Source: Isoetes taiwanensis
Lineage: Eukaryota > Streptophyta > Lycopodiopsida > Isoetales > Isoetaceae
Direction: 5' to 3'
NCBI GenBank assembly: GCA_021234155.1
Contig: JAJEKV010000091.1
Span: forward strand, 806,001 to 870,000
Length of the DNA stretch: 64,000 bases
The number at the start of each line of letters is the position of its first letter. Position 1 is the first letter of the stretch. Positions 56,371 through 64,000 of this stretch are shown piece by piece. The position numbers and the translations under genes are program-made. The notes beneath the pieces are model-generated. The model was given only the letters and a program-made list of their open reading frames with translations. It was not told the DNA's origin and searched no databases.

Positions 56371-56565
56371 GGCTCTGATACCATGTTGAGAAATAAGCCT
56401 CCTATGATTGGGTGGACAGGCTGGGGATCGAACCCAGAACCTCTTGCTTGCAAGCCAAGTACTCTACTCTATCACTGAGCTACCGGCCCTTTGATGGGCT
56501 TTCGGCACTCTTCCACTAAGTCATTCTTCATGTGTGTCCATCGATGTGTGTCCAATATTCTAACA
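56371..56565 (-). mobile_element. short LTR (182 bp) with tRNA-Met primer site, TRIM-like
   Basis: On the minus strand the LTR begins TGTTAGAATATTGGACAC at 56565 and ends TTATTTCTCAACA at 56384, so it has TG...CA ends. Directly after it, TGGTATCAGAGCC (56383-56371) is the standard primer site complementary to initiator tRNA-Met. The LTR length fits terminal-repeat retrotransposons in miniature. No second LTR was found within a few hundred bases, so this may be a truncated copy. The LTR contains a tRNA-like sequence. Confidence 0.7.
56413..56489 (-). other. tRNA-Ala(UGC)-like sequence inside the LTR
   Basis: 77 bases starting GGGCCGGTAGCTCAGTG. The acceptor arms GGGCCGG and CCTGTCC pair at six of seven positions, counting one G-T pair, with discriminator A. 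The T arm CTGGG-TTCGATC-CCCAG is perfect, and the anticodon loop is CTTGCAA, giving TGC. Box A (TAGCTCAGTGATAGAG) and box B (GGTTCGATCCC) for RNA polymerase III are present. A 5-base duplication (GTAGAGTAGAGTA) enlarges the D-arm side, and no T-run terminator follows. It is therefore tRNA-derived and may act as an internal promoter, but it is not a normal tRNA gene. Confidence 0.75.
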
Positions 56566-56569
56566 CTAA

Positions 56570-58955
56570 TAACTCATCCACAACTCATCCACGTAGACGA
56601 CGTTCCCTTAGATAAACTTCGGCAACAAGAAGTTATTAATTAGTTCAATAAAGTCTTCCAGTTGCATAGAAGAATTTGAGCTGAAGGTTCTCTCAACTTT
56701 TTCAATAAGATTCTCAATGTTCCCCCCTGATACCTCAGCCAGATGAATATGTAGCAAAATAACAGGGGGTTCCAGGGGGATTTGATATGGATGTAAAAAT
56801 AACAATTCCTAAAACCATAGACCATATATCCCTAAAACAATCGAATAAGTTGTTATAAAAGAAACTTAGATTCAAGATAAAAAATAATCGCATAAGCTCA
56901 CTGGGTATATTGGTTAAAGTAGTTTTAGTTAGGACATTGAATTATTTTGGTAGGGGTTTGAGCTCGAATATTTCATATTCTAAAATCTTAGGCAAAGTCG
57001 TATAGACAAAACCTTAAACGAAATCGTATGTCATATTTCAAAATCATAGGCGCCTCCAATCATAAATGACTATAAGCGAAACGAGAGGTGCCCAGGGGCC
57101 CCAACATACGATCTGGGTCGTAGGATCGAGGTAGTTCAAGGTGTACGATTGTTCCAAATCATTTTATGATCCAAGAGCAAGTATGACAAAAGTAACATTT
57201 GACACATTGGAACTCTCTGTCAACTTTTAAGCATTTGGCGATCGAAAACATATCATGGCACCAAGACATGCACCATCTATAGGAGAGAGTTACTTAAATG
57301 AATAAAAGAGAAATACATGAAAAAAGTTAAGCAGGGTAAATAACTTTATGATTTGGATCTTTTGAGAGAGTTGTCCTTGACTAAATAGTGGTTTGGCAAA
57401 CACAACTTAATATTTGCATTGTTTCGTCTTGAGACTTGTTGATGATTGTGGAAGACAGACATAAAGGGAACTGCATGCTCAAACTAGAACGACAATTCGA
57501 CATTGTTAAGGACTAAAGGAATGCAAAATATGATCGCCTTTGATCTCATACTATTTGGAGGAACTTACATTTTTAACAGCAAACAATTTCCTCTGGGTTT
57601 TATCTATAGTTCTACAAGAAAACCAATCTCAAATTGTACATGTTTCATTATAAGTACTACATATGGGATGATGTTATATATAGGATGATGTCGAGGAAGA
57701 CGAGTTGGCCATGAAACTATGGAAGTTTTCATAGTAACGTTTCCTTTAGGACCTAATTGTGCCGCACTATTGCTTCAATTCGAGCACATGCAAATTCCTC
57801 TTCATCTAGCTAACTCTCAAGGCCAATCAATGCAAATGATTGGGTTGTATTTGCCGAAATCAATATTTAGTCCCGGGGGGTTCACTTATAGTAAGGGGGG
57901 TATGCCATGTGCGTGCATAGGGTGATCAAAAACACCCCCGTATACGATTTCTTGAAAGGCAAATTCGACCCCTTCCGTACAAAGTTTACCCCAAGTAGTG
58001 GAAAAAAACCCCCCTACCTCTTACGTATACGTATGGAAATAGGTCGAAAAAACCCCCCTACAAGTCACTCAGGCACATTGTATGGCACTTACAGTGAATC
58101 CCCCTTGTATTTAGTCACAGACAACTTTATATGGTACTCGTAAGAGCTCAGGTGATCCAATGCATAAAAGTACTTTAAGAGCTCAAGTGGTCCAATAAAA
58201 CTCCTTATTCTGCCTAAGGATATAAGTGCTGTTATGGATCGTAAATCAAGATATACAACAAAGGTTGTACTACAAAGACGTCCTTGAAGTGTGAGTCTAA
58301 AACTTAACATCCACCTTTTTTTTTAAATAATGAGTACTTATGAATTGCACTCATCCATGTATAAACCCTAGGCGGTTTCATCCATGCACACATGTATAAA
58401 CCCTAGGCGGTTTCAAAATCTTTGATACATGAAAGAAGGTGGTTGATCTAACTTATATTTCATGGGTGCCCCTTTCATGGAGCAAGCATTCCAAAAAGAA
58501 ATCTACACCTTAAGGTATATGGCTTTTGTGCATATCAATGTCACATTTGAAATGAGCTAGAAAATGTGATTGTTATTCATCATTTTGAAATGTTTCAAAT
58601 AAGCGACCACTTACATAACCTTTAAATTTATGTTGTGTGGTTAGGGGAGGAAAGTGTTTTCCTCAACCACATGCATGCAATTCTTTTATGCATGCATGTG
58701 TGGCACTTTTGACTTGCATGTACATGTGTTGGTGGCTTACAATGAAATTGCCTAATGCTTTTTGCATATTCAGAAGTGGTTTGCCCCTTGCATATCCAAA
58801 AGTGAGGCAAAAGAATAAATTGTGCACGTTGGTGTTGTACACCATGGAATGTGAGCAAGATCAATTTTAGTATCCACCTTTTTGAACTGCTAAATGGCAA
58901 CCTCTAGGTTCTATTTTATACAAGGAAAAGGACTTCGAAATACTAGCACAAACAT
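56570..58955. other. intergenic, small duplications only
   Basis: No gene recognised. A 30-bp unit with CATGTATAAACCCTAGGCGG is duplicated at about 58348-58412. C-runs such as AAAAACCCCCC recur at 57930-58060. Confidence 0.4.
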
Positions 58956-58958
58956 GAA

Positions 58959-60435
58959 GAAAATAGCATAGTTACCCGGAATGGGAACTTTTTGGGAACT
59001 TTGACCCAAGATCTGGAACGGGAATGGGAACGGATGGGAACGAGAATGACCAACATTCAAATTTTTCAATTTTGAAAATGGATTTGAAGTTCCCTTTGCT
59101 TAAAGAACAACTTAGAATACTTAGAATTAAAAAATGTTTCAAGGGGAGAGAGTTGCAAGCCTAAATATGTATAGCTACTCCGTAACAATAATATTAGAAC
59201 TATAAACAACATTTTCCCATTTAGAACGTATTTTTTTAAGTTAATATATTGTCATTTATCAAAACATACAAGTTGAAATATTTATATAGCATAAAGAACA
59301 TAAGTCACACAATATAATTTGTTCTTATAATTTCAAATCTTCTATTTTCATGGCCTTCATCAACTTGCAAAGCAAAATCAAGACATGTTTTAAATCACAT
59401 AATAGCTAGAAAGTAGGAAATAGTACATATGTGAAATAAAAAAGGATTATTACCTTCATTTTGTTCCCCCAAACCCTCAACCTCTTCATCTACTAAATCT
59501 TCTGCATTTTCATGACTTGTGTCTTCTCCATTTTCATCCCCTTGTGTCTGCATTTTCTCCACTTGTGTCTTCTGCACTAAGATCAGATAATGAATCGCAG
59601 GCAGATTAATGGTCTGAGACCGATGCTTATCAAGATAATAGATGGAATATTAAGACTATGTCACAGGCCAAATATCAAGCAAGGCTGATAAGTAACTTAA
59701 ACTAATAATAAAGCTCAAAAAGCTTACTGTTGTTGTGGTCCTGAGTCAAACGAGCCTTCTTTTAATGCAGCCATGGCTGCCATATTTGCCTGCAATCCAC
59801 GATCTAAGGTCCTATGTCTTAGTGAAGCTTCTGTGCAAGATGAATGCAGCAAATAAAAACAGGCTGATCGAATGTCTTAGTGAAGCTTCTGTGCAAGATG
59901 AATGCAGCAAATAAAAACAGGCTGATCGATTGATAAGAAATGGATATGAAATGCAAATGCAAATGAAATGCAAATCAAATGAATGCAAATGCAAACCTTC
60001 GATTGATGAGAGTCGGCAGGTAGAAGGCAGAAGAGTCGGCACTGGCAGAAGGTAGAAGGCAGCAAAGCAGAAGAGTCGGCACTGCAGAAGCTTTCGATTC
60101 GATTCCTTTGACGACAATGCCAGATTTTGCATGAGAGGTTTTCTTGGTATGAGAGGTTTTCTCTTTGACGGGCAGCAGACTGGCAGAGGCGGGAAGAACA
60201 GCCACAATGTAGAAAAAAAGAAATTTCATTCTTAACTTTTTTAAAACCATTGAAAAAAAATTTCTTTACCGGGAACTTGGTTTCCAGATAATGGGAACTA
60301 GTTCCGGAACTTAGCTCCCGGTAACAGGCCATATGGGAACATCCCCAAGAGTTTCCGGAACGTCCGACCCTCGGGAACTAGTTCCGGAACGGGAACGAAG
60401 TTCCGAACTTTGTTCCCGGTAACTATGGAAAATAG
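58959..60435. mobile_element. hAT-type non-autonomous DNA transposon, 1461 bp
   Basis: The ends CATAGTTACCCGG (58967) and the complement of CATAGTTACCGGG (to 60427) form inverted repeats. The 8-bp target duplication GAAAATAG is exact at 58959-58966 and 60428-60435, as expected for hAT elements. Subterminal GGGAAC/GGAAC and complementary GTTCC motifs occur more than a dozen times near the two ends, like transposase-binding arrays. No transposase domain is recognised. A 60-codon minus-strand frame (59395-59577) is acidic and unassigned. A 58-bp tandem duplication lies at 59817-59932. Confidence 0.9.
59817..59932. repeat. 58-bp tandem duplication in the hAT element
   Basis: AGTGAAGCTTCTGTGCAAGA through AACAGGCTGATCGA is repeated once, with the second copy starting at 59879, nearly exactly. 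Confidence 0.95.
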
Positions 60436-62490
60436 GGCAAAAGTTGAGCGTAGGGCAAAGCCAACGGTAATTGGCACTTCCAATCGAAGGCCCATCCATA
60501 TGGGCTACTCGGAGCAGTGTGTAACTATAAGGTCATGCTTTGCTATTTTAGAACTGTCGGTAACAAGTGATGTGATTGTGTAAGCCTCGGGGGATAGTTG
60601 GCGCATGATTGCTGAAAGATAGATGGCAAGGAAGAAAGGGGATTTAAATATGGTCACAAGGAAGAGGATGGCTGAAGAATTGGCCAAGAGTTATGGCACT
60701 GAATTTGTTCCAATTTTACAAAACTGCTGTGAAAAGGGCAATGATAATGTGTCCTCAAGCCGGCAAAGGAAATGTAGAAGCAGTGGATAGCAAGGGAAGT
60801 GGAAGCAACATGACTATAACACATGCCTCTAGTGTGCGGTCTGAGTGTATTTTTGTGCTTGTAAATAGAGTACTCTGTTGCTAAAAGATCTGGATCTGCT
60901 AAAATATATTTAATGTTTAACTTACTAACAATTCTTTTTACATCCATTTGGACTTAGGCTTTCAGTTATTTATTTCTATATGAAAGTATGAAAGTACAGA
61001 TTATAGGTGAGTGTTTGTTGCATGGTGACATGGAAAGCCTCTGCTCTCTATTCGGATCACATTCTTGCAGGGAATGGCTTCAGATTTATATGAGGTTCTT
61101 ATTTGAACTATGGATAAGTTTGCAAGTAGACACTTTGGCTATTTAAGCACATCTAATTACGTCTGATCTTGTAGTTTCTTAAGTAGACCAAGAAGGAGGT
61201 AAGCTACTATTTCACACGAGTTGTATCTACGTCTGATAAGTTCCAGTTGCTTTGAGATGTACATGGTATTATAAGGCTATTATGGATCTGAGTGATCAAT
61301 TATAATGAAATTAGATCTGAATTGGTCTACTAAATATTGCACTCAAACCTGTGTTTCCCTTTCACTAGATAATTCTATGACTAACATTTGTAGGTCACTG
61401 TGGTAAGGAAATTGATTTGAGCTTTTGTATAAACTTATGCTTATTGTTAGGATTACAATTAGGGTGAGGAGTGATAAACTTAAAAGATCTTATGACACCT
61501 GCTATCCAGTGCATGACAATCGTGTCTAATGCTTGTTTTTGTACTTGTGGTGCAGGTAACAGGATCTTTTACTCCTTGTTTTGTTTTCTTTACAAAATGA
61601 GACTCAATAAGGAATGGACTCGAACTGACAAATTAGAGACGATCAAGAATAATGGGATGCTTCAAGCTGAACAATTCTAGTACTGTTATAGTTTGAAATA
61701 ATGGCTTATATGTTTAAAAGTCCTGTAGAACTTAAATAAAAAGGAAAATGATGACATTGCTGATATGATTAATAGAAATCCAGTTTACATAAGATCATGA
61801 GTATCTTTTTAGGATGAAGAATAAGATAAATTATAACCTAGTCTTGGTCTAAGAATAGATACCTGAATATTCTTAGGGTTGCTTATTATATTGAGTTATT
61901 TCCTTGCAAAGGTATAACAAGAGAAAAGTCTGGTAACAGATGTAAAAAGGTTTTTATTTCTATCCTAGTTTGTTGGTTTTACCAACAGCCTTGACCTAGG
62001 TTAGGTCAAAATCAAGTGCGCATTGTGTATATTAGTTATGTTGAATTGAACTTGAATGTAGGGGATGTCAGAGGAGAATGAGGATGACAGTAATAATCAA
62101 TGGAGATGTAACCCAATGATTCTCAAGCCTGGAGATGTAAGCAGCAATGATAAATTTAGGAATGAACAGAGAGAGAACTACAATGCAATATAGTATTGAA
62201 CAAAAGAAAAATCGGTGGGACAAGCTCCACACCTAGCTTGATATATAAAGACAGATGCGACTCTACATGAATGGACACGACTCTTTATGTAGATTGCCAT
62301 GTCATATGATGACGTGGCCTATATGATGAGGTGGAGGGTTGCATATATTCAACACCCTCCCTCAAACCTACACCTCTGAATCAACCAAAATCATCATGGC
62401 CAGATTGATAAGTTAGCCATCTCTCGTGTTTTCTGCATTTTCTAATATTCTTCTGAATGTTCTTGTTCCTAGAATATGTATCAGGAAGTT
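60436..62490. other. intergenic, nothing firm
   Basis: Short frames only. Near 62200-62370 the sequence TTCAACACCCTCCCTCAAAC, with a nearby TATATAAAG, resembles the end region of a Copia-type LTR, but no partner repeat or primer site was seen. Confidence 0.35.
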
Positions 62491-62496
62491 TTCTCT

Positions 62497-62799
62497 TCAT
62501 GTATGCATTTCTCCTTTCAAATTCTCCAGTTTCAACTTGCGAATTTTATCAAAGACATTCACAACTTCCGTGAACATCAAATTCATATTGCTGCTTTCCA
62601 TGATTGATTGCATCATATCAGGATCGTCTGCAAATTCGTAACACATATCCCAAAGATCTGCTTTCTCTTTTCGACATGCTAAAGGAGTCATCTCTTCTTT
62701 CACATTCTTAAGCATTTCTATTCTGGTAGCGCTCTTTAGGCTGCTTATATCCATCATTCCCTCCCTTAAGCAGCTAAAGATTATGCCATTAGAATTCAA
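62497..62799 (-). CDS. unidentified short reading frame
   Basis: A 100-codon minus-strand frame contains MLKNVKEEMTPLACRKEKAD, LWDMCYEFADDPDMMQSIME and FTEVVNVFDKIRKLKLENLK. The sequence is charged and helical-looking, and it lies 108 bases downstream of the LEA-like frame on the same strand, so it could be a 3' exon of that locus or an adjacent fragment. No family is recognised, and the start shown is the first possible one in the open frame. Confidence 0.3.
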   Translation of the reverse strand: MNSNGIIFSCLREGMMDISSLKSATRIEMLKNVKEEMTPLACRKEKADLWDMCYEFADDPDMMQSIMESSNMNLMFTEVVNVFDKIRKLKLENLKGEMHT

Positions 62800-62907
62800 A
62801 TGAATACCTTTGAAATTAGTTTCTTCATCTTAATCTTGATCTGCAATCTGAGGCTTGGGCCCTCCCTGAATCTCTGTATCTTCAATTTGGACTGGGCCCG
62901 TGTAGAG

Positions 62908-64000
62908 CTATGCATTATAAGCAACAGCATTGACTTCTTCTACTGCCTCAGATGTGTTGCCATATGCTTGATCCATAGGTCTATTGCTCAATGTCTTCAT
63001 GGCTTTTCCCCTGGCATTTATTTGTGATTTAAATAAATTTGCATCTCCAGTAGCGTGACCAGCCTTGCCCCTTTCAGCCTCGCCCTTCTCCCTAGCATTA
63101 TCTGCTACATCACCAGCCTTTTGTTTTGCACCTTCTTTAGCTTCATATCCTGTTTGCTTTAGACGTTCTGCTTTCTCCCTGCCACTATCAAAAACTTCTC
63201 CTGCTTTCTGCCTGGCCCCTTCTTTATTATTCAGACGGATTGGATCATCTGCAGTACTGCCAGCAGCCCCAATAAGAGTCGCCCGAGCTTCAAGGTTGTG
63301 CCCATTTTGATCTTCTTTGACAATTTGATTATCTGGGAGGATATCAGTGCAAGAAATTTCCTGCAAGGAGCCACTTTCCATACTGAATTTGGCTCTAAAT
63401 TGCTCTTCTGCTTTAGTAGCATCTGGAACGTCATCTACTGCAATCTGGGCGATGTGGGCTTCTGTAACCACATCCTGTGCCCCAGCAGCAATAAAATTAT
63501 CAATCTGGGCCTCTCTCTTCTGAACAACAAATTCTTCAATCGTTCCCTCTGCAAATACTTCTAAGACTCCTGCTTTAGTGGCAAAATTTGCTGGATGAGT
63601 GATCAGACCATGCAACACGGCAATAGGGTGCACTTGTTCGACTTCTGGCTGATCCAAATCAGGCCTGTCAGGCTCTATTTCTGCAACAATATCTTCCTTG
63701 TGAGCTTCACCATAGCAACAGCCAATGCCTCTGATTTTGTAACAGCAAACCTTCTTTCTTCCCCATAGCTTTCAATGGCAGCCTTTTGGGTCTTCATTTT
63801 CTTCATTTGAAGCCTTCCCTTCAGCCCTTTGTGCCTCAATTTTGAAGCTTGGGGTATCAATCCCGTCTTCTGAGGCAATTCCTGCTACAATTTTTGGTCT
63901 GAACTTGGCATACAAGCGATAGCCATGCCATCCAATCTCGTCTCTTGGATACTTCCTGGCCAATTGCTTCATAGCATCTTTCACAGTCTTGAAGCAGGGT
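62908..64000 (-). pseudogene. plant gene with LEA-like C-terminus, one in-frame stop; 5' end beyond the window
   Basis: A single minus-strand frame runs from the right edge: VKDAMKQLARKYPRDEIGWH, GYRLYAKFRP, then a TGA at 63774-63772, and onward through EIEPDRPDLDQPEVEQVHPI, NFATKAGVLEVFAEGTIEEF and KAEEQFRAKF. The last 70 residues hold LEA group-3-like 11-residue motifs: KEGARQKAGEVFDSGREKAE, EAKEGAKQKAGDVADNARE. Around 63785-63705 the neighbouring frame (ESYGEERRFAVTKSEALAVA) looks more natural, so two compensating frameshifts or a small intron are possible. LEA-type segments protect proteins and membranes during drying. The N-terminal part is of unknown family. Whether it is a pseudogene or mis-sequenced is open. 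Confidence 0.5.

Noticed and set aside
56413-56489. Functional tRNA-Ala gene on the minus strand
   Set aside because: It lies inside an LTR followed by a primer site, has a 5-base duplication in the D region and a G-G mismatch in the anticodon stem, and no T-run terminator. It is better described as tRNA-derived.

Overview
The window looks like nuclear DNA of a land plant with a large, repeat-rich genome, plausibly a fern or gymnosperm. The reasons are PLS-type pentatricopeptide-repeat (PPR) genes, a plant tandem CCCH zinc-finger gene, a plant MTP12/ZnT5-like gene, a trihelix gene, many spliced genes with GT-AG introns, and about half of the sequence being transposable elements of most plant classes. 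The species cannot be named from the sequence alone.

Left part (1-13.4 kb): a PPR gene with 748 open codons runs off the left edge on the minus strand. A broken PPR copy follows at 3.2-4.7 kb on the plus strand. A 5.4-kb element with TTA target duplications and GGGCCATT terminal repeats (PIF/Harbinger-like, 7991-13385) contains a 56-bp tandem array, the C-terminal part of an XRCC3/RAD51-paralogue gene, and a nested LINE with a 14-bp target duplication.

Middle (14-38 kb): a repeat nest. It has two copies of an unusual A-B-A-X element in opposite orientations, exons of two unidentified plant genes, and 3' ends of non-LTR elements that share a nested hairpin and carry different simple-repeat tails. 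One non-LTR element is split by a complete 10.0-kb Ty3/gypsy-type LTR retrotransposon (21848-31847). That retrotransposon has a tRNA-Gln-type primer site and an unexpected domain order: gag, protease, plant-type second RNase H, reverse transcriptase, degenerate RNase H, integrase. Then come a decayed Helitron helicase, a 5'-truncated LINE whose empty site survives in a second copy at 20.9 kb, and a CACTA-like end.

Right part (38-64 kb): this holds most of the ordinary genes. They are an intact two-exon CCCH gene (39.35-40.82 kb), a 1.2-kb inverted repeat carrying a PPR fragment, a trihelix gene with a premature stop and an ABCG-transporter fragment in an intron, the transmembrane N-terminal half of an MTP12/ZnT5-like gene without its cation-efflux domain, and, at the right edge, a broken gene whose C-terminus is LEA-like. 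Small elements lie between them: a 212-bp MITE with a 10-bp target duplication, a 182-bp LTR with a tRNA-Met primer site that contains a tRNA-like sequence, and a 1.46-kb hAT-type element with an 8-bp target duplication.

There is no operon-like organisation. The biology here is mainly element nesting and gene-fragment capture around a few host genes. All calls come from reading the sequence and its translations by eye; no database search was run.
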